Below, piece by piece: positions 45,802-52,913 of a stretch of DNA of 53,925 bases. This stretch comes from Bacteroidales bacterium (GTDB lineage Bacteria; Bacteroidota; Bacteroidia; Bacteroidales; NBLH01): assembly GCA_016937695.1 (NCBI GenBank), contig JAFGWC010000052.1, forward strand, positions 1 through 53,925, given 5' to 3'. The position numbers were made by a program, and so were the translations under genes. The stretch's first letter is position 1; the number at the start of each line of letters is the position of its first letter. The notes beneath the pieces were generated by a model. That model saw nothing but the letters and a program-made list of their open reading frames with translations. It searched no databases and had not been told where the DNA came from.

Positions 45802-45828
45802 TTTCTAATATCAAAAGGAAAATTATTA

Positions 45829-46206
45829 TTAAATAACTTCAAATGAAAATTTTAATTTCATTAGTTTAGCATATCTTTTACCAGCTTTTAGCATATCTGC
45901 ATCTTCTTCATCGTAAAACCATTTAATAGTAACATTCTCACTAACAGGACTTTCTTCCATTATTCTAAAGAGTTTTGCCAATTGTTTTGAAGATGCTGTA
46001 TTAAAATAGTCAAGTTTAAAATTAAGAATAAATTTTGCAGGTGCATCGGATGAATAAAAAAAATCATTTGCCCAATTAAAAACTGGTTGATAAAAATCTA
46101 TTGCATTTTCAGGTAATGATTTTCCTTCTATTAAAAAAATATCAACATCCGGCTCGAAATAAATTTTGGGAGTATCTTCTGTAGGTTCAATATTTAATGC
46201 TTCCAT
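45829..46206 (-). CDS. SiaC family regulatory phosphoprotein
   Basis: 125 residues, the DUF1987/SiaC length. It contains IYFEPDVDIFLIEGKSLPEN, the phospho-acceptor region LDYFNTASSKQLAKL and KWFYDEEDADMLKAGKRYA. In Pseudomonas SiaC is phosphorylated at a Thr in this motif by SiaB and, when unphosphorylated, activates the diguanylate cyclase SiaD. Here the Thr of FNTASSK is kept. No SiaA phosphatase or SiaD cyclase lies nearby, so the partner in this organism is unknown. One base separates it from the kinase gene. Confidence 0.92.
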   Translation of the reverse strand: MEALNIEPTEDTPKIYFEPDVDIFLIEGKSLPENAIDFYQPVFNWANDFFYSSDAPAKFILNFKLDYFNTASSKQLAKLFRIMEESPVSENVTIKWFYDEEDADMLKAGKRYAKLMKLKFSFEVI

Positions 46207-46207
46207 T

Positions 46208-47347
46208 TTATTTGTTTTTATTTATTTTAGCTCTTAATGTATAAAAAGAATATTTATCACTAATTTTTAAAAAATTATATTCTAAAATATCATCTGTTTT
46301 TAATCTGATGTCAATCATTCCTAAACCAGCTTCTTTGTTTGAGTCAATTTCAAAATTTAATAGTCTTTCGTTATAAAAATTATCTAAATCTTCATCACTA
46401 AGATTATTTATGTAAGTTAATTTTTCTATTAAAATAGGTATATTTTGGTTATTAATATAATTTCCGGTGTTTAAAATAAAGTTATCATCAGATTCGCTAA
46501 TGTAAAAAAGTCCGGCTTTCCCGTCTGGTGTTTCTTTATAATTATCGCCATGTTGTATAATGTTTTGAAACATTTCAACCATTGTATTATAAATTCGTTT
46601 TTTTAAATTTAGTTTACCAACCATTTGTTTTTCAATAATTGATAATAAATTCATTAAACTTTCTTGGTTAAAATAGCTGTTAAAGATAATAAGTACATTT
46701 TCATCATTCAACATTTTATGCAATGCATTAATATATTTAATAATGTTCGAATTTTGAGTAGAAATGACTTTTTTTGACTCTATTGAAGGAATTTCAGTAT
46801 GTAAGTAAAAATAAGAATATGAATTGTTATATTTTTCGAAACCATATAATAATTTATTTCCAGATTTTCTTGCCATATCAATTAATCCAAGTCCGGCACC
46901 ACCTTTATTAGAAATTTTTCCGTCAATTAATATTTTTTTATGATATTCTTTAAGCTCATCTTTACTTAAACTATTAACTTGTTCAATTTGAAAAGTTAAT
47001 TGGTCAATATTCTCATTTTCAATGAGATTACCAGTTGTTATAAAGTAATTATTATTTTCTTTTTTTAAAACAAAAACTCCATAATTTTCTTCCAATTCAA
47101 GATCAATATCTGCTTGGTGTTTTGTTATGTTTTGAAGGCCTTCAACCATTACATTATAAACCTTTCGTTTAATTGCACGTGGATCATCCTTTTTAACTAG
47201 ATTGCTTTCGGCAAGAGCAAGAATATTATCAGTAATATTAGCAGTAAAAGTTCCTCTGTAAATATAGTTAAGGTTATCTTTTTGCATTGCTTTAAATAGC
47301 TTGAAGATAAACCCTAAATTTTCTTTATTTGATAATTTATTACTCAT
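46208..47347 (-). CDS. Double-headed SiaB-like kinase (two DUF6272/GHKL domains fused)
   Basis: 379 residues, about twice the usual SiaB length of 180. Two homologous halves: residues 1-190 with RKVYNVMVEGLQNITKHQAD and GGAGLGLIDMARKSG, and residues 200-375 with KRIYNTMVEMFQNIIQHGDN and EAGLGMIDIRLKTDD. Each has the E-x3-N (N-box) and AGLG(L/M)ID (G1-like) elements of a GHKL ATP-binding fold, so neither half is visibly dead. It should phosphorylate the SiaC-like protein encoded one base downstream. Fusion suggests a built-in dimer or division of labour between halves. Confidence 0.82.
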   Translation of the reverse strand: MSNKLSNKENLGFIFKLFKAMQKDNLNYIYRGTFTANITDNILALAESNLVKKDDPRAIKRKVYNVMVEGLQNITKHQADIDLELEENYGVFVLKKENNNYFITTGNLIENENIDQLTFQIEQVNSLSKDELKEYHKKILIDGKISNKGGAGLGLIDMARKSGNKLLYGFEKYNNSYSYFYLHTEIPSIESKKVISTQNSNIIKYINALHKMLNDENVLIIFNSYFNQESLMNLLSIIEKQMVGKLNLKKRIYNTMVEMFQNIIQHGDNYKETPDGKAGLFYISESDDNFILNTGNYINNQNIPILIEKLTYINNLSDEDLDNFYNERLLNFEIDSNKEAGLGMIDIRLKTDDILEYNFLKISDKYSFYTLRAKINKNK

Positions 47348-47448
47348 ATAGCTTATATATTTTTAGATAAAAATATTGATAAATTAAGGGAAATCAAAAA
47401 AAAATTGATATAATACTGATATTTTTTTAATAAATGCTTTAAAAAACT

Positions 47449-47456
47449 TAGATTTG
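47449..47456 (+). promoter_or_regulatory. Predicted promoter -7 box for the 47494 gene
   Basis: TAGATTTG fits TAnnTTTG, 38 bases before the ATG; no clear -33 box. Confidence 0.4.
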
Positions 47457-47493
47457 GGTTAATTTTATTTTCAAAATTATTAAATAAAGATAA

Positions 47494-47982
47494 ATGGAAA
47501 TTATTAATAATCAGCTACAAGTAGCAAAAATAAAACTTGCATATATTGTTAGTTTTGTTTTAGGAATTGTTTTATTGGCTTTTGCTTTTTCAAGTTATAA
47601 CTTCACTTTGGAAAAATATTTTGTTCTTATTATAGCAATTTTATTAATTATATATTTAATTTATTTAATAATTATAAAACCTGAGTATGTATATTTTGCT
47701 GAAGGAAATTATAAAATTCAAATAAAAAATTATCCTGCGCGACCAATTTTAAGAAAATATAAAGCTTATGAGATAAAAATTAACGATTTACACCATATTG
47801 AAGTAAAATACAGTTTTTTTAAGCTAAAAATTGAACTCATCCTTTGGATTAAAACATCAAAAGGAATAGGAAAATATCCGGCATTAAGTTTAAGTGCTTT
47901 AAGCAAAAATGAAAAAATCAAGTTATTGAATTATTTGAATAAAAATTCTTTAGTAAAACAAAAGTCTGTAAATCTATTTTAA
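47494..47982 (+). CDS. Membrane protein with two helices and a cytoplasmic beta-rich tail
   Basis: 162 residues. A short N-terminus is followed by a helical hairpin (about 14-32 and 42-61) and a hydrophilic domain with alternating beta pattern (VYFAEGNYKIQIKNYPARP, HHIEVKYSFFKLKIELILWI). That layout resembles bacterial PH-like membrane proteins, but I do not recognise a family. Stands apart from the SiaB operon, in the opposite direction, and precedes the outer-membrane protein gene by 37 bases, so the two may share a transcript. Confidence 0.7.
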   Translation: MEIINNQLQVAKIKLAYIVSFVLGIVLLAFAFSSYNFTLEKYFVLIIAILLIIYLIYLIIIKPEYVYFAEGNYKIQIKNYPARPILRKYKAYEIKINDLHHIEVKYSFFKLKIELILWIKTSKGIGKYPALSLSALSKNEKIKLLNYLNKNSLVKQKSVNLF

Positions 47983-48019
47983 TTTATTATTTTTGAAACT
48001 TTATTTAAAAGAGAAAATT

Positions 48020-48589
48020 ATGAAAAAAATTTTTTTAGTTAGCATTTTATCTTTAGCTATAGTAACTTTTACTAATGCGCAAATTGTATTTAATTCAGGT
48101 CAAACTCTTCAAAAAGGAGCATTTTCTGTTGGAATAAATCCTGCATGGGCAGATTTTGGAGATGGCGATTTTGCCTTATTCATGCATGGTGGTTACGGAC
48201 TTGGTCATAATTCTGATTTAGGTCTGAAACTAGGATTTGGTTGGGGAAATGAGACTTATTTCGGTATCGATTATGAGAAAACATTTTTATCGGGCAAACC
48301 TTCATTTTCGGCTACTATTGGTGGGCATTACTGGCACTATTTCGGTATAGATTTAGGTGGAACCGTAACATTTCCTATTCAAAACATTTACCTTTCTACA
48401 GGTTTAGATGCCGATATAGTTTTTGGCGAAGATGGCGCAGGCGATTTAGAAATGTATGTGCCAATGTGGTTACCAATTGAATTAGAATTTTATTTAAAGA
48501 AACATCTATCTCTTATTTTTGAAGCTGATATTAAACTTACAGATCATGCTTTTACAATTATAAACGGTGGCGTTTCAATTTATTTTTAA
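48020..48589 (+). CDS. Small outer-membrane beta-barrel protein
   Basis: 189 residues from the ATG at 48020; an in-frame TTG at 47993 would lengthen the signal peptide without benefit. The signal peptide ends at FTNAQ. The mature part has alternating hydrophobic strands with aromatic girdles (GQTLQKGAFSVGINPAWADF, DLGLKLGFGWGNETYFGIDY, HYWHYFGIDLGGTVTF) and ends in Tyr-Phe, the usual C-terminal Phe of Omp85 substrates. About eight strands are likely. Function unknown. Followed by a strong terminator. Confidence 0.8.
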   Translation: MKKIFLVSILSLAIVTFTNAQIVFNSGQTLQKGAFSVGINPAWADFGDGDFALFMHGGYGLGHNSDLGLKLGFGWGNETYFGIDYEKTFLSGKPSFSATIGGHYWHYFGIDLGGTVTFPIQNIYLSTGLDADIVFGEDGAGDLEMYVPMWLPIELEFYLKKHLSLIFEADIKLTDHAFTIINGGVSIYF

Positions 48590-48600
48590 TTAATACTTTA

Positions 48601-48633
48601 AAAAAAGTGCCGGCTTAGTCCGGCTTTTTTTTT
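48601..48633 (+). terminator. Terminator after the barrel gene
   Basis: GCCGG (48609-48613) pairs with CCGGC (48620-48624), flanked by A run and nine T. Confidence 0.88.
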
Positions 48634-48667
48634 ACTAACTAAATCTCTCATAATCAATAATATTATA

Positions 48668-49135
48668 ATGAAAAAACTTCTATTAATTGTCTTTACTTTT
48701 TTTATCGTACAAAACATTTTTTCGATAGAAATAAATGCAGATTTATTTAGTTTTGATGAAGAAAAATTTGAAAAGGAATTTGAAAATTTAAATAAACTTG
48801 AACAAATTGTAATCTTAAACCCTGAATTTTCTTTTAACGAATTAGTTGATATTAATCCAGATTTTTTGAATTTAAGTTTTGAAAAAAAATATTTCCCTCA
48901 AGAGATTAATTACACTGCCGAACCTGGAAATATTTCATCTTTTTGGTGGTCTTTTAGCTTTAGTTTAGTTGGATCATATACACTTTATGGTGCTGTTGCA
49001 GGACCAATTTCTGTTGGTGTTGTTTATCTTTCATCAAAAAAAGACAGAATTGAAACAAAAAAAGCTGTTTGGGGTTGCTTAACAGGTACAATTTTAGGTT
49101 TTGGTCTGAAATATGCTGTGCTTACATTTATGTAA
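48668..49135 (+). CDS. Exported or membrane protein, unknown function
   Basis: 155 residues. The N-terminal signal sequence (MKKLLLIVFTFFIVQNIFS) is followed by an acidic segment (about 20-80, FSFDEEKFEKEFENLNKLEQ) and a glycine-rich C-terminal pair of helices (about 95-120 and 132-153) separated by a basic loop KKDRIETKKAVW. The small-residue GAVAGPISVGVV and GCLTGTILGFG patterns suggest membrane packing. No family recognised. It heads a run of same-strand exported genes that includes the yidD-like gene. Confidence 0.65.
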   Translation: MKKLLLIVFTFFIVQNIFSIEINADLFSFDEEKFEKEFENLNKLEQIVILNPEFSFNELVDINPDFLNLSFEKKYFPQEINYTAEPGNISSFWWSFSFSLVGSYTLYGAVAGPISVGVVYLSSKKDRIETKKAVWGCLTGTILGFGLKYAVLTFM

Positions 49136-49274
49136 AAAATATGTTTTTAAAGAGAAAAGTTAATCTTAATTATTTTATATATAAATATCTTGTTAACAGA
49201 TATATATAAGGTTTTAATCATTAATTAAACACTTAAAACTTTCAGCTTAAATTACTAAAGTTAAAATTATTATA

Positions 49275-49952
49275 ATGAGAAAAATCAGTTTAATTTTTTT
49301 AATATTATTATTTGCAAATAACATATCTGCACAAGAATTTTATCGTTTTTCTGCAGAGTATTCTGTAAAATATAAAGAAAAAAATGGCACAGAAATGCTA
49401 AAATTAGGAAAAGTTTTTTACGATTTTAAGCAAAAACAAATTGTAATAAAAAATGGTTTTCCTGTTAAAGAAATTTTTGTTTATACAGATACTACTGTTT
49501 ATCAACTCAGAAACGATAGAGTTGTAAATAAAGAAAAAATTATTGCACCTGTTGAATTTTCAATATTTCATCTTGCTTTAAATGAGCAACTTAGAAATTA
49601 CGGATTAGATAAAGCCGGATATATTTTAGATACCGTTAAAAGAGATAAAGGATTAATTATTGCTCTTTGGAAACCTCCGGTTAATTTCCAAAATATTTTT
49701 GGCAATGTATTAGTTTCAACTAAGGAAAAGCAACTTTTCGGTATTGTATTTCTTAATACAAAAGGCGATATTGTTAGTAAACATTTTTTTAGAAATTATC
49801 AACAAATAAATGGTTTTTCATTTCCAACAGAAGTTGTTAGAATGAATTATATTGATGATTTTGAGAGTTATGAAACAACTACTTATAAAAAAATTATAAT
49901 TAATGATACTGAAAATAATGAGTATTACAATTATGATTTTCATAAAAAATAG
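49275..49952 (+). CDS. Secreted protein with LolA-like beta fold, unknown role
   Basis: 225 residues, signal peptide ending near NISAQ. The mature part is a run of amphipathic strands (FYRFSAEYSVKYKEKNGTEM, GKVFYDFKQKQIVIKNGFPV, EIFVYTDTTVYQLRNDRVV, and SFPTEVVRMNYIDDFESYET) that resembles LolA/LolB-like half-barrels, which bind lipid or lipoprotein chains. Assignment is by pattern only. The yidD-like gene starts 14 bases after its stop, and the genes probably share a transcript. Confidence 0.6.
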   Translation: MRKISLIFLILLFANNISAQEFYRFSAEYSVKYKEKNGTEMLKLGKVFYDFKQKQIVIKNGFPVKEIFVYTDTTVYQLRNDRVVNKEKIIAPVEFSIFHLALNEQLRNYGLDKAGYILDTVKRDKGLIIALWKPPVNFQNIFGNVLVSTKEKQLFGIVFLNTKGDIVSKHFFRNYQQINGFSFPTEVVRMNYIDDFESYETTTYKKIIINDTENNEYYNYDFHKK

Positions 49953-49966
49953 TTAAAAAATTTGCT

Positions 49967-50353
49967 TTGAAAAAAAATCTTTTGCTTTTCTTTTTATTCA
50001 TTTTTGTTAATAAAATTTGTGCTCAAACACAAAATGACATTAAATTATTTGAGAACATTTACAGTACTTACCAAGAAAAAGTTCATTATAATAATTTTAA
50101 AGATAGCCAAAACGAAATTGAGCAAATTACAGGAGTTTTTTTTAGTTTTTATAAAAAAATTCTATCATCTCAAGATGCAAATCATTGTGTTTTTTATCCT
50201 TCTTGTTCAGAGTATACTTTTCAGTCAATTAAAAAAAATGGAGTTATTGGCATTATTGATGGTATTGATAGATTATCGAGATGTAACAGATTAAGCCCCG
50301 AAAATTATAAATTATATAAAAATACTAATCTTTTTTACGATCCAGTTGATTAA
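49967..50353 (+). CDS. YidD-family protein with a signal peptide
   Basis: 128 residues, TTG start at 49967. An N-terminal signal peptide (MKKNLLLFFLFIFVNKICAQ) and a helical linker precede the YidD core (about 65-128): HCVFYPSCSEYTFQSIKKNG, RLSRCNRLSPENY and FYDPVD. All core cysteines are present. Ordinary YidD (about 70-85 residues) has no signal peptide, is a membrane-insertion factor on the cytoplasmic side, and lies by rnpA/rpmH. This copy should be periplasmic, so a different role is likely. Two bases separate it from the following TPR gene. Another frame is open across part of this gene but lacks these features. Confidence 0.85.
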   Translation: MKKNLLLFFLFIFVNKICAQTQNDIKLFENIYSTYQEKVHYNNFKDSQNEIEQITGVFFSFYKKILSSQDANHCVFYPSCSEYTFQSIKKNGVIGIIDGIDRLSRCNRLSPENYKLYKNTNLFYDPVD

Positions 50354-50355
50354 AT

Positions 50356-51207
50356 ATGATTAATAAAAACATTTATAAAATACTGATTATTAGCGTTTTA
50401 ATCATAGCTGTTAATTTGCAGTTATTTTCTCAAAACATACACGATTTGGACCATAGTTTGCAATTTGCAGACTATTTGTTTAAAACAGAACAATTTGATT
50501 TAGCATCTGAAGAATACGAAAGAATTGTCTTTTTAAAGCCTGATAATCAGCAAAATAAAATAAAATTGATACAGTCTTACAGGTTTTCAAAAAAATATGA
50601 TTTAGCTTTAAAAAAAATTGAATACTTTTTTGGTGAAAAACCCACAAATATTCCTGTTGATTTTGCCGAAGAATATGTTAAACTTCTTCTTATCACAAAT
50701 AAAAATGAAGACGCCTATAATTTTCTTGAGATAAACAATTCAATAAATCCTCAAAAAAGACAAAATTATCAATTAAGTTCGCTTTTATTGCAAAAAAAAT
50801 GGGATAAAGCGTTTGTTTATGCTCTGAAAAATCCTGTTATAAATAATGATAAAAATAATGCAGAATTGCATTTATTAGCATTTAAAACAAAAGAAGTTAA
50901 ATATAAAAAACCTTTTAATGCAGCTTTATTTTCAGCATTAATTCCCGGTTCTGGTAAAATTTACACTAAAAGATGGAAAGATGCAGTTATCTCGTTTTTA
51001 TTTGTTGGTTTAAATTCATGGCAATCGTATCGCGGTTTTAATAAAAATGGTTCTGAATCTGTTTACGGATGGGTATTTGCAGGATTTGCTTCAGGTTTTT
51101 ATGTAGGCAATATTTATGGTTCATATAAATCAGCAAAAAAATATAATAAAGAAATTGATGATGAAATATATTTTAAAACGGCTGAGCTTACTGTTAATAG
51201 TTTTTAA
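50356..51207 (+). CDS. TPR protein with C-terminal membrane region, yidD neighbour (copy A)
   Basis: 283 residues. The signal sequence ends near LFSQ. TPR-like helices (about 30-165, SLQFADYLFKTEQFDLASEE and YDLALKKIEYFF) are followed by a membrane part: SALIPGSGKIYTKRWKDAVI, a helix, and GFYVGNIYGSYKSAKKYNK. The IPGSGxxY motif is seen in small membrane proteins of the TM2/DUF5683 type. It starts two bases after the yidD-like gene and its 3' end overlaps copy B by 47 bases, so expression is coupled. Function unknown. Confidence 0.75.
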   Translation: MINKNIYKILIISVLIIAVNLQLFSQNIHDLDHSLQFADYLFKTEQFDLASEEYERIVFLKPDNQQNKIKLIQSYRFSKKYDLALKKIEYFFGEKPTNIPVDFAEEYVKLLLITNKNEDAYNFLEINNSINPQKRQNYQLSSLLLQKKWDKAFVYALKNPVINNDKNNAELHLLAFKTKEVKYKKPFNAALFSALIPGSGKIYTKRWKDAVISFLFVGLNSWQSYRGFNKNGSESVYGWVFAGFASGFYVGNIYGSYKSAKKYNKEIDDEIYFKTAELTVNSF

Positions 51208-52024
51208 ATTTATTCTTTTTTATAATGTTTCTGCGCAAAGCATTGACGAAACTATAAAATTTGCTGATAATCAGTATGGTGAGTTAAATTATAAACTTGC
51301 AATAAAGGAGTATCAAAGAGCACTTTTTTTTAGTAATGGAGATAAAATTGAATATTTATATAAGCAAATTGCAAACTCAAATTTCAATATTCATAATTAT
51401 GACAAAGCTGCATATTATTACGAATTAAGCTATAAAACATCATACAACGACAGTTTAAAAAACGAGCTTCTTTTAAAAAAAGCTTCGTGCTATATTTTAA
51501 ATGAAAATTATGATTTAGCTTTATTGGAATTAATTAATTTTTCTGATTCTTTAGATATTTATTTTGAGAATAGAAAAAACTTTTATTATGCTGTAATTTA
51601 TTTCGGCCTTGAAGATTTTGAAGTCTCGAAATCTTATTTTTTAAAAATATTTAATGACAAGCAATTACTTGAAAAACAGCAAATTGAATTGATTTTTGAT
51701 AAAAAAAAGAATTTTAATAATCCAAACCCGAAATTTGCAAAATTAATTAGCTTTATAGTTCCAGGAAGTGGGCAATTATATTCAGGAAACTTTAAAAATG
51801 GTTTAAATTCTTTAATATTAACAAGTGGAATAGCAGTTTTGGGCATTTATATTGCACAATATTATAGCGTTTTTGATGCAATTTTATCAACTGCACCTTG
51901 GTTTTTCAGATATTATGTTGGTGGAGCTCAAAATTCAAAAAAAATAGCCCTTAATAAAAGGGCTAAAAGAAGAGATAAAACTTACAAAAAAATATTAAAT
52001 ATTATAAAAACCTCTAATAATTAA
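51161..52024 (+). CDS. TPR protein with C-terminal membrane region, yidD neighbour (copy B)
   Basis: 287 residues from the ATG at 51161 (MKYILKRLSLLLIVFKFILF); the ATG at 51158 adds one Met, and one at 51116 would put a polar stretch ahead of the signal peptide. Signal cleavage near NVSAQ. TPR-like helices (TIKFADNQYGELNYKLAIKE) and SFIVPGSGQLYSGNFKNGLN, then YYVGGAQNSKKIALNKR, match copy A in order, so the two are paralogues. It overlaps copy A by 47 bases in a different frame. Its 3' end also encodes, on the opposite strand, the terminator of the convergent gene. Confidence 0.75.
   Translation: MKYILKRLSLLLIVFKFILFYNVSAQSIDETIKFADNQYGELNYKLAIKEYQRALFFSNGDKIEYLYKQIANSNFNIHNYDKAAYYYELSYKTSYNDSLKNELLLKKASCYILNENYDLALLELINFSDSLDIYFENRKNFYYAVIYFGLEDFEVSKSYFLKIFNDKQLLEKQQIELIFDKKKNFNNPNPKFAKLISFIVPGSGQLYSGNFKNGLNSLILTSGIAVLGIYIAQYYSVFDAILSTAPWFFRYYVGGAQNSKKIALNKRAKRRDKTYKKILNIIKTSNN
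51937..51965 (-). terminator. Terminator of the 52033 gene, inside the convergent CDS
   Basis: On the minus strand TAGCCCTT pairs with AAGGGCTA across a five-base loop, then eight T. It lies within codons of copy B (about residues 259-268), about 70 bases past the stop of the minus-strand gene. Confidence 0.85.
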
Positions 52025-52032
52025 AATTAATT

Positions 52033-52734
52033 TTATTTTGTAATTTTTGTTATTAATGAAGAAGATTCAAGATTGCCTTTTTTATCGTAATTTTCAGTTT
52101 TAACAGCACCAACTCCTTTAGAAAACCATTGTTTTGATGAAGATTTAACTTTGATGAACCCAATTTTTGATTCTGCATCGTAAGATATTTTCACGCAATC
52201 AAAAGTTCCTGCAGTGGTTGTTATTTTTTCAAAACCATCAACTTTTCTATTTGTTATATCAACAGTAATTGAAAAAATCTTAATTCCGGAATTTTTTACA
52301 CTTGCTGTAACTTTTCCATTATTAAGCATTTGACCTGCTTGTAAGTTTGCAGGAATTGTTAAGGCATCTGCATCAACATCAACTTGCATTCCTTGATAAG
52401 CGCTCATCTGTTCTTGATTTAAATATGAATCCATATTTATATAAAATTCACCATTTTGACATTTAATAGTAAATTCACTTGAGTTAACATTTTCAGATTC
52501 ATCAGATACTATTTCATTTTTAACTCTAATTGTTGTCACGCCTGCACTCTCTGTATTCTCAAGTACTGTTTGTTTTAATACTGATGACTGATTGTTTTTC
52601 TTATCATAACTTGTTGTTTCTACAATAGTTCCTTTTTCATGTGGAAAATATAACTCGCAATCCTGAGCTTTTATATTGTTGCTTATTATTAACGATGTAG
52701 TAAATACCAATAAATAAAAAATTGATTTTTTCAT
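52033..52734 (-). CDS. Secreted DUF3108/TapB-like protein
   Basis: 233 residues, signal peptide ending near NIKAQ. Beta-rich mature part: CELYFPHEKGTIVETTSYDK, a central AGQMLNNGKVTA strand pair and FEKITTTAGTFDCVKISYDA followed by KQWFSKGVGAVKTENYDKKG. The TxAGTFxCxK and WFSKGVGxVKxE patterns are those of DUF3108-like exported proteins, called TapB family in some annotations. Role unknown. Only eight bases separate its stop from the stop of the convergent TPR gene. A -7 box lies at 52797-52804. Confidence 0.72.
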   Translation of the reverse strand: MKKSIFYLLVFTTSLIISNNIKAQDCELYFPHEKGTIVETTSYDKKNNQSSVLKQTVLENTESAGVTTIRVKNEIVSDESENVNSSEFTIKCQNGEFYINMDSYLNQEQMSAYQGMQVDVDADALTIPANLQAGQMLNNGKVTASVKNSGIKIFSITVDITNRKVDGFEKITTTAGTFDCVKISYDAESKIGFIKVKSSSKQWFSKGVGAVKTENYDKKGNLESSSLITKITK

Positions 52735-52796
52735 TTTGTTTTTGATTTAGTTATTTAAAATTATTGAATAAATTATATTTGTTCTTTTTATTTTGC

Positions 52797-52804
52797 CAAA
52801 TTTA
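52797..52804 (-). promoter_or_regulatory. Predicted promoter -7 box of the DUF3108-like gene
   Basis: Minus-strand TAAATTTG followed downstream by GC, 63 bases before the ATG; no clear -33 box. Confidence 0.4.
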
Positions 52805-52913
52805 GGAATTTATTTTTTTAAACTATTTAAATTTAAATATTGATTTATTAATAAGTTAAGTTATTATTTGAATGCAATTTATTTATTGATAAAAAGTTTA
52901 ACTCTCTAATTAA

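Noticed and set aside
50004-50294. 96-residue frame overlapping the yidD-like gene
   Set aside because: It lacks any motif, whereas the other frame has a signal peptide and the full YidD core.
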